DNA from: Phoenix dactylifera
Taxonomy: Eukaryota; Streptophyta; Magnoliopsida; Arecales; Arecaceae
Assembly (NCBI RefSeq): GCF_009389715.1
Contig: NW_024067695.1
Coordinates: 372,001-436,000, forward strand
DNA: 64,000 nt
Reading direction: 5' to 3'
Part shown: positions 11,850-24,239 of the stretch, piece after piece
How positions within the stretch are numbered: the first letter of the stretch is position 1
Layout of the letters: each line of letters begins with the position of its first letter
Made by a program: the position numbers and the translations under genes
Notes under the pieces: model-generated
Seen by the model: only the letters and a program-made list of their open reading frames with translations
Databases searched by the model: none
What the model was told of the DNA's origin: nothing

Positions 11850-13226
11850 CGAGGATCCGGCGGAGATTGAGATGGATGGACGGAGAGTTGTACTCCACCT
11901 GGGATACCATGTCATCAAGAGTTCGAGACAATCTCAACTACTTACTTTCAGATCCTAAAACTGGAAAGGTATGTAGAAGGAAAAACTCCTAAAACACGAT
12001 TTCGTCATACGATTACGACGCAGAAGCCCAGTCTCTTTCTTTCTCTCCGAATTCCTCCATCTAGTGGAAAAATTAATTCTAAAGGTGCTTCAATACTTTA
12101 TTCATCGGTTTCTTCGTTACATTTTCTTAAATAGATTTCTCTGTTTAGTGTTGTTTGGAGCATTAGGATTGGGCTTTGTATTTACATGTAGATTAATGCT
12201 ATCATAGTTGTAGATTTTGGTGTTGCTTCCAGGGTTAGTTGGATTTAACTGCGTTCTCTTTGACTCGTAAGAATCTTCATCAAATAGATGAGAAAAAAAA
12301 AATCGTGGTTGTGGAGAATATTGAGTTATGATTTCTCCTCCTGATGTTGCCACTAAAAGAGGAAAGAAATTACTTTAAATGAATTAAATTACTAGCATGA
12401 CCCAACATCCATGGATCCATCCGTATTATTGAAATTGAAAAAGTGAAGTAGAAAAAGTCTCGCAGGAAGCCATGGTACTTCTATTCAGTCATCTCTATGT
12501 TGCATCCTATATTATGTCCTTAACATAGGGGCTAAGCAATCTATACCATGAATCTCATTTTCTCATAAGAAGCACGAAATCCAACAATGGCACCTACAGA
12601 AATCTCGACTTCTGATTCCATGTGACATTGATGAGCCAGAAATATATGTACCACAAGCTCCAACTTTACAGACAGGACTTCTAATAAAATGGAAAAGATG
12701 AAAGCTTTTTAACCTTGGTATTGTTCATGGACATGTTAACTTTCCAAGTTTAGTTTACAAGTTATATGATCCGTAAACAGGATAGGTTACCTTGTAGCAT
12801 GAATTTGTGGTCTTTGTTGTTCTTTAACAGTATAAGTTTTCAAGAGCTTCTAGTACTTTAGTATTGGGTAGTCAGTGAATGTACGAAGGCTTCCTTTACT
12901 ACATAGAATCTTGTTAGATGTGATGCAGATCACACTTCCCATCAAAGTATATTATTTTTTTCCCTTCTCATCATAGCTTTGATTGGATTCAATTCTTTAA
13001 TTATTGTGACTTGTTTTGATCCATGAGTGAATCTTATGATATCCTAGAAGGTCTTTTAGCATTTTCAAATTTTTTAGTTATATGCTCAGTAATGATGAGC
13101 ACTGTTCTCTTTGCATAGGAAGAGAGTCATTACACTTCTTTATGCTCTGTTTTGGGTAATCAAGATCCTCTACTTATGTGTAGTGCTCTTTAAGCCCCTC
13201 TTTTGGTTGCTTTTTTAGACTCCAAC

Positions 13227-13662
13227 TGTGAGGAGCCGTACGGGCGTGTGTTTAGTCCCATGTTGGTTATTCGCTGAAAAGATCTTGAATACTTATACAG
13301 GACTAAAGAACTCAAAAAATACCTTTCGGCTAGTCTTTTTAGGTAAAGTCCTAGGTTGTTATAAATAACATCAGAGCAGACTTGGCCCATAGCCCATGTA
13401 AATTAGAGGACACTGTAGCATGGGCTCATTGAGGCGACCATGGGCCGATCTGGTGCTTGTGTTTAGATTTGGATGGATTTGGACTCTTAGCATGACGAGG
13501 ACATCAGGGCTTAAACGAAGAGAGTATATGAGGACTCGTACAGGCGTATATTTAGTTCCACATTAATTATTCGCCGGAAAGATGTTAGGTACTTTTATAG
13601 GATTAAGAAACCCAAAAATACCTTCCGACTAGTTTTTTTGGGTGAGGTCCTCGGTTGTTACA
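13227..13662 (+). mobile_element. TRIM retrotransposon, complete, with target duplication
   Basis: A 436-bp element starting TGTGAGGAGCC and ending GGTTGTTACA, flanked on both sides by CCAAC (13222-13226 and 13663-13667), the 5-bp duplication expected of LTR elements. Its two direct terminal repeats (13227-13363 and 13527-13662) are about 136 bp each and clearly homologous though diverged. Right after the left LTR, AACATCAGAGCAGA resembles the TGGTATCAGAGC primer-binding site for initiator methionine tRNA. The roughly 160-bp interior codes for nothing. This fits a terminal-repeat retrotransposon in miniature, mobilised in trans. It has no counterpart in the left copy of the duplication. Confidence 0.9.
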
Positions 13663-13802
13663 CCAACATGGGGCTCATGGTCATGCTATTATGTTCTTGT
13701 TTGAGCTTATAATCTAATGTTTGTTCAATAGGGTTGCAGTTGGTTTGGCCTTTGGTTAGGACATCTTGAGGGGTTTTCTTAGTCAACTGGCTATTCCTGT
13801 TG

Positions 13803-14002
13803 ACAGTATTGAGCAAGGATGGCGGAATCGGTAACGGGCATCGTACCGGTTGTCCGGCTAGACGAGTCAGTATGGACCCGTGCCATGTTGTGCCGGGCCT
13901 GTGCCAACACCGTAGAAGAGACGGGCGAGAGGAAGAACAAGAGAGGAAAAGAGAAAGAGAACGGGGGCCTCTCTTCTTTTCTCTCCCTCTCCCTCCCTTC
14001 TC

Positions 14003-14034
<32 letters not shown>

Positions 14035-14320
14035 TTTCCTTTTTTTTCTTCTCCTCCTCCCTCTTCGGCGATGATGAGAGGCATCTCGGTTTCAATGGCG
14101 GAACCATCCTGATCTGCCGTCGATACGGCTCGGGACACCCGGAACCAGACGGTTCCATAGACCTTGGCTATTGAGAGTTTTTTTCTCGCCTTCTCCCTCT
14201 AGTCCCTCCCCCACTCTTATTGCTTCTATGTTCTTTCTACCATTTCACTAATCCAATGAAATCTGTGGTGGGTTTACCACCTTTTTGCTTGGAGAAAAAC
14301 CTCTTCACTGGTTCATAAAA
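13803..14320. repeat. Unclassified repeat block with CT tract
   Basis: It contains GC-rich flanks with repeated GGCGGAA/CCGGTTGTCC-like motifs around a polypyrimidine tract (about 13965-14060) that includes a CT microsatellite. It is absent from the left copy of the duplication, so it is an insertion or part of one. The open frames across it are low-complexity and are not called as genes. Confidence 0.4.
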
Positions 14321-15519
14321 GTCTTCTTGCTGTAATCTTCAATAAAAATTTTCTTCTCTATTTTCTTAGAAAATCTTCTAATATTTTTCACGAATACCAC
14401 ACATGGCCTTTGACTACTATCTCAGCATGGAAAAAGCTTGGCAATCTTTGTTAAATAATATCAGCGATATCATTAGGTATGGTAAAGCTACCATTCAAGC
14501 TTTAAGAACAAGAGGAATGATCATAACCATTGTGGTTTTAGTAACTTACCTATATTGCCGTCCATGGGCAACATGGTTTTCTGGACCTTGTCCTTGGGTG
14601 AATGTGACTATTCCTATCTCAATGGAACATCCAAGTTGATTTTTAGGAATTACCTGATGACCTTTCAATCACCTCTTCTCGACATTCTCTCAAGTGTCAT
14701 GGCTTCATATTCTCAGCTGTGAAATTATTATTGGAAGATTAGTCATCACCAAAGATGAGACTCTAGACTATCATACACACACTTTACCCACAGTAATAAG
14801 CTGTATGTTGTACATTGATCATTTATTTCTCACAAAAATAAAATGATTTCATTTATGGTGTCCTCGAGGTCCCATAATTTAAGGGAGATCTGTCTCCTAT
14901 AGCATATGACCATATAGCTTTCCAACCCTATGGATGGGGTTTAATTACTGTTACATTCACTACATGCATGTGTCTGTCAGACTGGAAATCTTTATTGTTG
15001 AATTTAATATCTCAAATTGTCTCCTCCCTTTTTGCTCTTCTTCTGTTTTTCTTCTTTCTTCTTTTAGGTTTTTCTTCACTTTTGTATTCTCATTTCATTC
15101 CCCCACTATTTGCTAAAACCTAACCTTTCTAAAGTTGCATAAAGAAGTTTAATGCCAAAATCAGGAAGTAGATAAGATTTTCTTTATCTGTGCAATATTG
15201 TTGTGCTCTGGTCAGATGACATCTAGTTGAATCATGAATAAGGCACTTTCATCAAACTATATACAAAGGGTGACCCCACCCACACCCCCCCCAAAGTAAA
15301 TGAATGAATAAATAGAGAACTAGATAAAGAAAAAAGTAGAATGAAGTGATGTAGGAAGCATGGATACTTTAAAATCACATTTCATATTGAATACTGATAC
15401 TCCTGAGAAACTTTTGGGGTATTTATGTTAAGTATTCTATTTTCAGAATTGTAAAGCATTTCGGATACTACTTGGATACGCTCAAATTACTTCCATGACG
15501 GTAAGAACGAATGGGAGGG

Positions 15520-15521
15520 TT

Positions 15522-15551
<30 letters not shown>
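15520..15551. repeat. (CTTT)n microsatellite
   Basis: About eight tandem TTTC/CTTT units, seen directly. Confidence 0.85.
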
Positions 15552-15552
<1 letters not shown>

Positions 15553-16214
15553 TTTAATGAATATTAACCTTTTAATGATGAATAATTAATTTTAGAGTTT
15601 GTTATGTAGATATTGAAGTATAGAGTAGGGGTTGCTGTTTGTGAATTTGAATGATGACTATATAATTAGTTTTTAGAGGTTGATCTAATATATAAATTGT
15701 GGACTATGCTATTTTGATGGTCTATTATTCTTGCTCTTTTAGACACACATATGCACATATCTATGTATATGTATATGTGCACGTATTTATTCGAAAATTG
15801 CTTACAAATTTATTGTTGTTTCGTATCCTATGTTTTCGAGTTTTGTTGTATCAGCCTACCTATATCATGTGGTATCCATATTTCACATCGTTGTTCATGC
15901 TTCCTAGGAAGTGATTTTGCAGCTAACCTCAAGTTCTTTAATCATCTATTCATCATCATCTTCTTCTTCTTCCCTCCCTTCCTTTTAAACTCTTCATGCT
16001 TTTTGATTCATAAGAAACAGATGCAGATTGGAAGGTTAACATCCTGTTGATCACTAATTGGATAGCCTATTATTTTGCAGCTAGTGCTCTATCAACTTTT
16101 TGTCCTGCGAGAAATAGCCCTCTTCAAAATTCAATTAGAGTTACAAAGCTCTCCAGATGTGAACACCTGCAATTCACCTTTGAAAACCCTAAGGGTAAGA
16201 AAGCGAGTCTAAGC

Positions 16215-17476
16215 ATGGCTAGAGAGAAGCGCAGAATTACAGTGAGATTGCAAATTGAATATGCCCCCCGTGACATCCTGTTCAGCATCCTTTCAACATT
16301 GCCCCTGAAATCTGTACTTCGGTTTTGCTGTGTATCGAAGTACTGGTTCTATGTGATAACAGATCCAGATTTCAGGAGACTCCAATTCTTACAGTCAGCA
16401 ACTGACCCAACAATATTAATCCCGTTGCACCATAAGCCGATGGAGAATGTAATCAGCTTGAGTCCCCTCAACATAAAGCAACACAGAGTCCATGTGACAG
16501 TGCCATTAGTCATATGGTTATTTCCGGTTCATGTAAGCTAGTAGGGACATGCAATGGCTTGCTCTGTTTCACTTCCTCTGACCAAGAGGAGTCTATATAC
16601 GTATGCAATCCTATCACCAGAGAACTTATCGCTCTACCAAAACCGACTAGAATTGCACCTCCTGAATCGAGCATGTTGATATACGGGTTTGGGTTTGATT
16701 ATTTGACAAAGAAATATAAGGTTGTTTGGGTATTCTATCCAACAAATTCCAGATTCAGGAATTCCAGATTTTGTGTGACAGCCGAGGTGTACACCCTGGC
16801 TGCAACCAGTTCTTGGAAAGCAGTCCAGGGTTTCAATCACCCTCCCTACGGCCATCCAGTATTCGCTAATGGATCTGTACATTGGCTGGTTCATCCTTTG
16901 CTTTCACATAAGTATGAGAGAATTATATCATTTGAAATAGGCAAGGATGAGTTTAATGTTACACCACACCCCAAATATTCTTCAAATATCAGCATAGGTG
17001 AGCTGGGTGGCTGTTTATCTGTAGTACCAGATATTGAGTACAACCATGTAAAGGTGTGGATGCTGAAGGATGACTCTTGAGAACCGCTGGGAAAAGGAGT
17101 ACATCTTCCCTGTATATAGGCCCTATCCCAGTACGAGATTTATAAGGCTGATATCCATCTATGAGCTCAATGGGGTGCTGTTTGTTTGGCTTCAGGATGG
17201 TTTTAACTCATATGATTGTACGACAAAGTGTCAAAATACACTGAACATATCAGGGTTTTCCTACATGGTTGGATTGGGAGGTTTGCAGTAGTTACAGGGG
17301 AAGTTTGGTGCCTCTGGGGGCTTATTGTGACAACAAAGATGGTGAGAAGGATGCTGCTTATTTTGTTAGCGACAAAAAATTTACTCCAGACCAGTGTGCT
17401 CTGGTTTGTGAGCAGGAGGTTGTTGTTAGGTTTAATGACCTACCGTTTCACAAAGAATAGCATGTTGTTGGTTTAA
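16215..17476 (+). pseudogene. F-box/FBA pseudogene, tandem copy of 8222-9505
   Basis: The start ATG, the F-box (LFSILSTLPLKSVLRFCCVS) and the FBA hallmarks GTCNGLLCFTS and YGFGFDYLTKKYKVV align with the intact gene. Three frame breaks follow. The first, near 16494-16540, is a small deletion where the intact gene has AAGTGACAATGCC, and it ends the first frame at 16541. The second, at about 17070-17080, falls before the segment reading ENRWEKEYIFP. The third is an extra base near 17258-17270 before the WEVCSSYRG segment. Each section is otherwise well preserved, so inactivation looks fairly recent. A truncated F-box-only product of about 108 residues is still possible. Confidence 0.85.
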
Positions 17477-17845
17477 GTTAGCTCTTCTTCTTCTTCTTCT
17501 TCGTGTTATGTGACTGCAAGACCTGGTTATTGGTTTCTGAAAGTACATCATTGAATGCTCGAGAAATTAGTTCCCCTATGTGCTTTCTTTTTTAGTTATA
17601 ACATTCTCCATATGTTTCAAATATTCAATCATGCATAGTTTACCATATTTGGTATATTGTTTAAGTTATTCTTAGACTCGACAATTTTTTTTTTTTTGAT
17701 AAACTTTTCATCATATGATCTCTCCATTATTTGCTTTATCTTTGATGCTGTCGAGTTTTTTACATTACATAAATTTAAAGTTTTAGCTATTGACTCATTT
17801 TGAGGAGGCGATCAGCTGATGCTCTGGTCCTAGAGCTGTAAACAG

Positions 17846-18710
17846 TTATTATTTTGAGAAAGAACAATTCAACTTATTATTATCTAACAGGGTACGACCT
17901 CGATAAAATTAGTGATTCAAAAGACATTTGCGACAAAGCTGGAGATCAATCTAAGGTGGTGGACAAATAATATGAGAATATCGACAAATTATGAGGATTC
18001 TTGCTGTTGTTGTTCCAGAGTTCGTCATTAACTTATTTGCAAGGAAGTACTAGGGTTGTGAAGCAACAGATCCTGGCAATTATCATATGAGAGTTGGAAG
18101 TAAAATATGAGGGAACATTAAGCTTATTCTTATATCACATTTCAACAGTTTGGTCGGAAACCAACTACTGAAGAATATGTCCAATGGTAACAAATCCTGC
18201 CAACGTTTTAATCAACAAAGCTCCATCCTCTGTCAGTTTTCTTATAGTTGAATGCTATAATAAATCTTGTCAATCATATTACTAGGTGCAAAATGCACAC
18301 CAAAAAAAAAGTATTTGTTTCTTCAAGAATAATGGATTGTAAATGGGCTTCTAATTGTAGTATTCTTCATCGTATTGTATTTGTTTCTAAATAAAAGAAA
18401 GAAGGTTTTGCTGGTGCCTTTAAACCAAGGACATAGAAGGCATTCTCCATTGTACTGTATTCTATATAATATATGTATTGCATTCTCCATTGGATTTTAT
18501 TCATTCATGCAAATCCATGACTAGGGCAAGAATTAACAAGTGCAAGATAGGTCAGATCGCTATATACATCAGAAATTGCAGAATCCAATAAACAATCCAA
18601 TAACAAGTAACAAATCTTGCAGTCAGGTAGTTTTCATGCTCATCCATCTCTACTTCAGGCGGTACTTGGAGATATACAGGTATGCTTATAAAAGTAATGC
18701 TTATTGATAT
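17846..18710. other. Spacer, no gene seen
   Basis: AT-rich sequence between the F-box pseudogene and the 3' end of the minus-strand gene. The part next to 18711 is presumably that gene's 3' UTR and terminator region. No repeat of note. Confidence 0.5.
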
Positions 18711-20079
18711 TTACTTTCCATGGCTTTCTCTATCAGCAAGCTTTTCTGTCTCCGTAATGGGCTCCAGTAGCATTTCTACCTCGTGCTTCAGTTCATCCAC
18801 CTGCATGATGCCATAAATTTAAGCATTTATCCTCATCACTTTGTCCAAACTAACCATGCGAAAGACCACTTTTTAATCTTTCTCATGGTGTTTACTAACT
18901 TTTATGAATTCATATACAGGACATTTTTTTTGAGGGAAATTACGGGCAAATCTTGATTAAATTTCTTTCAAACACTGCATCAAGTAAGAAGAATAACTTG
19001 GTAATTTTGCACCCCATCACAATATCGATTATCAAAAGCCTATGTGCCATGACATAATTTGGAAATATGGAATGATGAAATATCCACAGATTGGAGGACA
19101 AGAGAAGCAGAAACGGATGAGTATCAACTTTTCTTTTTTTTCTTTTTTGAAGGGAGATGGAGTATCGACTTAGAGGTCGCTTTAACTAATAAACTAGTTG
19201 CGGTTTGTTACTTCTCCATTACTACAACTAGTTGCTTGAGCTTGCACCTCAAGCAAATTTACCAAGGGCAGAAGATGCTTTAGCAGAAAAACCTCCATCC
19301 TGGTTTATTTAAGTTATGAAGGCTTGAAAGAACGCTGAGAAGTCTCAATTTAATTAGCTGCGAAAGCAACTAATCTTTGAGCAAAAGCAGATTCATCTCA
19401 TATGTTGTCCATTTTAATTAAATATTGTTTCTCCTCCTCAACTAAATGATCTCCATTAGGTACTTAACAAAATGCCTCGTCTTAGTAGAGCAGTGGAAGG
19501 GAAGGATTAATTAGAGGCTCATAGGAGAATAAACCTTGTGGATGATGTCCTTTGCAAGATGAGCCTCCTCTGCTGCCTCTTTCGCCGCATGCTCGACTTG
19601 AAGAGCTGCATTTTTAAGCTTTCCATCGTAAGGTAATCGATCTGCTACTTCTGATGATACCTTTTCAGTGACTGTTGCCACCTTTTCCACAATCTCCGCT
19701 GCATTTTCTACTACATCTGCTACCATCTCCACCTCCCCTGATAGAGAACCAGATCCTCATGTGAGCTATATGATTGCTCTGTGACACATAAACAAACTGA
19801 AATCAATTGGATTTTATACGATCACCTTCTAATCTTAATAGAGTCATCCATTTGTTCTGCCAAAAGGGTAGTATCAGAGCTAGTAGAGACCCCAAAGCCC
19901 ATCTTGCCCTGCAACAACAAGAGAGCTACCTCAGGCTTAGCAGAAGAACTTAGCAGCACTGAGAATAATTAATGTATACGAGAAGTTGGAGTTTAGTTGA
20001 TTATTGCCAAGAGAAAGGTGATCGAGGTGCAGTTGAGGCCCGAAATGTTTTCTGAGCAACGTTCTCGATGCTAATCTCC
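18711..20079 (-). CDS. Plastid-type membrane protein paralogue lacking exon 1
   Basis: Four exons line up with exons 2-5 of the gene at 26498-28356, in the same phases: 20079-20008, 19908-19826, 19737-19535 and 18800-18711 (stop at 18711-18713). In order they encode a linker ending SPFSW, a membrane-like segment (WALGSLLALILPFWQ), a long acidic amphipathic helix region (VADVVENAAEIVEKVATVTE), and a C-terminal VDELKHEVEMLLEP helix. All junctions keep frame. The first intron's donor reads TTG|GCAATA, a GC instead of GT. No exon with a start codon or transit peptide was found upstream as far as 26.4 kb, so this is a partial gene, a pseudogene, or a set of exons spliced to a distant first exon. 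The family is plant-specific and uncharacterised to my knowledge. Confidence 0.6.
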
Positions 20080-21548
20080 CTGCACGGCAACAAAGAACGA
20101 AAGGAAAAAAGATCGGTAGCATTCAAAATTTTGGACTGGTAAAAATCTCAGGTCAAGTGATTGACCTTGAACTAGATTGGTGCCATCCACTCAACTGAAT
20201 CGAGTTGGGCCGGACTCAGTTTTGTTCAATTGGGAGTATATTTGGTTTCGTGATGCAGTCCAATGATTGGACCCATAGATGTTCATCATGCAGATCTAAA
20301 TATGAAACTGATAATGGCATTATTGCTTTGTTATATGTAGGGGATCAGCAATCAGCATGAGCTGAACCATTTGTTGAATAATTCAATATTAGAGAAATTA
20401 TTTCTGGACCTCAAACATACTCTAATTCCACATTGATGCATAGTTATCGACTTGCGATCATAAGAATTGTAGGAAAAAAAAGGACAATGCCCAAGCTCAC
20501 TTGGAATTTAGGAGAGTTGAATCAGAAAAAATATAATAAATAGCAGTAGTAAAATACTTATGATGAGAATTTTACGTCTTAGACTTGGGTCTGGCATGTT
20601 GATCTCCGGAGCAATTGCGCCTTTGATCCACTATACCCATCCGTCGAAGGCGAGACAAGTGCGTAGGATCATGCGAGTAAGATCTATGGTGATGAAGAAG
20701 ATGAGCATTATGGCGGCAGTAGGAAGCCAAAGACCTAACTAGGAACATCTTTGGTGAGATGATTTGTCAATGATCCCTATGTATGAAGATTTGCAATCTT
20801 CAGAGATTCTTAAATGGGTCATTCACAAGAAGAGAGTAGTTGTTCTTTAAAATGTTTTAATGGGACTTGGTTCATTAGAGATGTCTTCACTATGTTTTGC
20901 GTGCTTGGAGACGCAAAAAAGTTAGAATGTCCCTACCACGCTACTCTTGGGGCGTTTGGCGTGATGGCAAGAGTGAGGTGGTGAGTTAAGCTAAGTCACT
21001 GGAAGGGAAAGGAGTACGGGTTGGTTATTTTAGAGCCTTGCAAGGAATAAGACTTGTGATGGATGAGACATGCTCTCCGGGGGCGGTTTTCATGCTTGGA
21101 GCCTTGGACGCTGACATTCAATTACACCCAAACCCGGACTTTCTCACTTGCAGGTCGGACCAACATGGATTTGTATAATTGTATTGAACGGGGTGTGAGA
21201 ATTATGTGCCGTGTCCACCTAGGAGATTGAACGCAGGCCACAAATGGACACCTTCAATGAGGAGCGGAACCCTCATGGATTCTTCTAATTAGGGTAAAAC
21301 CCTCGACATATATAAGATAAGATATATAAAAACGTAAGTAATGCTGAAGATCTGCTGCTGCAGGGAAACATCCTCAAGTAGACCTTTTAACCATATATAG
21401 TTTTTGTTTTTGACCACACGCTAGAACTATAAGAGTCAAACCTTGTCTAAAAGGATTTGGATCACAACATGGATACCATTGCGCGTTTCCTCCTAACAAG
21501 AACCGTTTCTTCAATGAGCAAGAATGTTGTTCAAAGCACTATTAGTGA
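20080..21548. other. Spacer where a first exon would be expected
   Basis: Nothing recognisable as the missing first exon of the adjacent minus-strand gene. The sequence is mixed, with no terminal repeats found. Short open frames lack family features. Confidence 0.4.
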
Positions 21549-21800
21549 TTTTTTTTTGGTTTGCTTAGACGGGTGAGTTAGACTATATGAGTACAGATAC
21601 ACCCAATAAAATTAGAAAACAATACATCACGAAATGCCCTAGACAACTCAACTTTCCGAGTCCACAATATCCCGCCAGAGTGATTGGCCATGTGCGTGGC
21701 CACCTAGTCTGCAGCGCCATTGGCTTCCCTAAAAATGTGCTTGTCCTGTAACGCTACCCCATCCCGGACCATCGACCAGATATCCCAAAGTAGGGGGACT
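21549..21800 (-). mobile_element. LINE 3' end (L1-type)
   Basis: On the minus strand a decayed frame reads FREANGAAD, then ANHSGGILW, the end of the RNase H domain of plant L1-type elements. A short untranslated stretch and a poly(A) follow (the T tract at 21549-21557 on the plus strand). Only the 3' end is present, as is usual for 5'-truncated LINE insertions. Confidence 0.6.
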
Positions 21801-22276
21801 ATCCGTATTTTTCCCTTGACCCAAAGAAAAGGAAAATTTTTTTTCCTTTATTAGTTGTGTAATTTTTTCTTTCTTATAGATTTCGTCACACCCAAATTCT
21901 TAGCTTTCATTTTTGTTTTTTAGAGGTTAAGTTTAATGTCCAAAACTTGATTATCTACCTTTTCACAACTAATAAACGGGACTATCCATATTTTTCAGAA
22001 AATATCACTTAGGGTTGGAAATGGGCTTGAGCTGACCTGAGATCTGTTGGGTCATGTCAGCTTCATGTGGGGCTTTGAGCATGGACAAAATGTTTGGGCT
22101 CGGATTATAGTGCCCCTCCCGAGCAAAACTTAAAGCCCAACTTAGAGTCGTGCTTGGCCAAGCTTGCCCATAAACCTAGCCCTAATCTACTATACTTTTC
22201 ACCTGCCCCCCAACCCCTCCGCACTGTCATATTGTCTCTCGATCCTACTCTGACGCTCTCGATATCTAAGCCTGAC

Positions 22277-22720
22277 TTTTTTTTTTGGTACAACGACGCC
22301 TCACACCCAACGGATATGAATGCAGCCAACAAAGTAAGAAAACAAAAGACTACAAAGTGGCTCTGGCGCAGACACGTAGGTCCACCCAGATAAAACCCCC
22401 CGAGTGATGACCAGAAAAGGAGGCAACCCAGTCAGTACACAGTTTGCCTCCCGATAAACATATGTGGCCAGGTAGGAGCCACACTCCCCCAGCAGCGGCG
22501 AATGTGTGAAGTAAAGGCCTCTCCTTAGCCGCGCACCCCCGTCCCTAGACCCACTCGATCATTGTAGTCGAGTCGTCCTCCAGGAGGATGCAATCCGCGC
22601 CCATCACCCGTCTCGCATAGGTGATGCCCTTCTATGCTGCTCAGAGCTCGCCGCTATGCTTGATTTTTGCTATGCCCTCTCTAAGGTTGAAAACGAGCTC
22701 GAGCACTGATGGTTTTGGGT
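22277..22720 (-). mobile_element. LINE 3' end (L1-type), second
   Basis: Minus-strand reading gives, across frameshifts, an RNase H tail with EDDS-like and WVASFSGHHSGGFIW segments. It is followed by a 3' end whose poly(A) is the T10 tract at 22277-22286. It resembles the 3' part of the large LINE ending near 46575, so the same superfamily. It is degenerate and 5'-truncated. Confidence 0.6.
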
Positions 22721-22889
22721 CGAGTTCTAGGACTTGGTGCCTGAGAGAAGGATCTGGTTGAGTTCAAGTTCACGTGAGAGCCCAAATAAGAAATAGGGCC
22801 GACACGACCCCGGCCCGAAGCTTACCTAATGGCCTGACTTGGCCGGCCCACCTCCTCATCTCCTAACCCTTCCACTCTGTGCACATTCT

Positions 22890-23215
22890 CTTCCTCTCTG
22901 CCTCTCTCTCTCTCTCTCTTTCATAAAACTCCCTCTCTCTCTCTCTCTTTCTCTTGCTCGATCTCCTCTCTCTTCCCTCTTTCCCTCGCAGCACCCCCTC
23001 CTCTCTCTCTCTCCAAGTGCCCACTCCTCTCTCCTCTCCCTCTCTCTGGATCTTTCTTCTTCTCCTCTCCCACTCCCACTCCCTCTCTCCATCTCTCTTG
23101 ATCTTTGTATCTCCCTCTCTCGGATCTTCATCTTTCTCTTCTCTCTCCTCTCTTTATCTCTCTCTCTCTCTCTCTCTCTCTCCCCCCCCCCCCCCCCCCC
23201 TCCCCTCCCCTCTCT
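22890..23215. repeat. Polypyrimidine (CT)n tract ending in a C-run
   Basis: About 330 bp of CT/CTC repeats ends in a C run and CCCCT units at about 23182-23210. Long open frames on both strands here are composition artefacts. The C-run is G-quadruplex-prone on the minus strand. Confidence 0.9.
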
Positions 23216-23452
23216 ACTTGTCTCTTGTTTAGTCGTTATGCACGACGGGCAGAGGGCGTAGCAACGAGCGTCGAGCGATGGCAACTTTTATTTAATAAAC
23301 GAGGTTAGAGTTGGCACAGGCGTAGCCAAACCTTTCGGCTAAATCGAGCTCATTTGAGCTTGTAGTCACGTTCGTGGCGGGCTTGGATTGAGTTCATGCT
23401 GGGGCCTGGTAAAAAATTTTCGGGCCCATTCTAGCCCAAAAACCAAATATGT

Positions 23453-24030
23453 TTATGGCTCATTTGGGCTTTCGACAAGAGACTGGCCAAGGCCCGAAAA
23501 TTTCGGTCTAAAGCTTGGCCAAGCCTTCCTTATTTTTTTTCGGCGGTGCGGGAACAAAGTTTGGAGCCAAACAAAAGCTAGGGCAAAAGCAGCGGCGATC
23601 ACCATGCGATTAATAGCTGAAAGAAACTCATTTATTTTGATTGTCCGCCTCTGAGTTGTAGTAGCCTTTTTGGCTAAATAATCTGCCAGTTGATTAGCCT
23701 TTCTAAAAAATGTGGTTGCAAGAGAAGCTCTAAAGATAACTGCTTTGATGTTCCGAACAGTTGGCTGCAATGAGATAGTCTCCCCATTAATCCAAGCAAA
23801 AGCTGTAGGAGAATCACATTCCAAAACAATCCTTTCTGTTTGAAAATGTTGAATAGCTGCTTTCAATCCGAGCCATGCTGCCATTATCTCCGCAACAGGA
23901 ATAGAACTAGCTTGAAGTTGGCAAGAACCAGCTAGAAGAATTCTTCCTAAATTGTCATGATTAACAAATCCTGCACCCGCACGGTTTTGATTGAAAGAAC
24001 TAGCAAAGTTAATTTTAATGAAACTTGATT
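23453..24030 (-). pseudogene. LINE RNase H domain fragment
   Basis: On the minus strand from about 24030 the sequence reads FIKINFASSFNQNRAGAGFV, then AEIMAAWLGLKAAIQ, LECDSPTAFAWIN and FRKANQLADYLAKKA. These are the core motifs of the RNase H domain (RVT_3) at the C-terminus of plant non-LTR retrotransposon polyproteins. The aspartate of the first strand (FDGS in the family) is replaced by FASS, and the frame is open only from 23884 to 23453, so it is inactive. The enclosing LINE is too decayed to delimit, though homology may reach about 24260. Confidence 0.7.
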
Positions 24031-24239
24031 ATGGAGGTTGCCAATGAACAAGGATTTGTTAACAAGATTCCGCAAAGTTAATTCTGGTTCCTTCCAACTT
24101 TCTATTACCCATAGAGCTGTACCATGGACTACCCCTTCGGTATGCAGTAGTAAGAATCTCCATAGGCCCGCTATCCTGGTCTCGAAACAAGAACTCATTC
24201 CTACTCTTTCACACAATCTACAAGAGATAGGCTAAATAA

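Larger units (their letters stand above)
11850..17845. repeat. Tandem segmental duplication, right copy
   Basis: Partner of 4165-9920. It lacks the SINE, the foldback element and the LTR-like piece of the left copy. It has gained a TRIM and an adjoining CT-rich block (about 13190-14320). Its F-box gene is broken. The spacing of the two F-box start codons, 8222 and 16215, is close to 8 kb. Confidence 0.8.

Noticed and set aside
11566-11958. GC-richer open frames near the start of the right duplicated segment
   Set aside because: No recognisable domain, and the left copy has no equivalent frame. Kept only as a remark in the spacer entry.
22839-23284. Several overlapping frames on both strands
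   Set aside because: They are translations of (CT)n and C-run sequence (Leu-Ser or Arg-Glu repeats).
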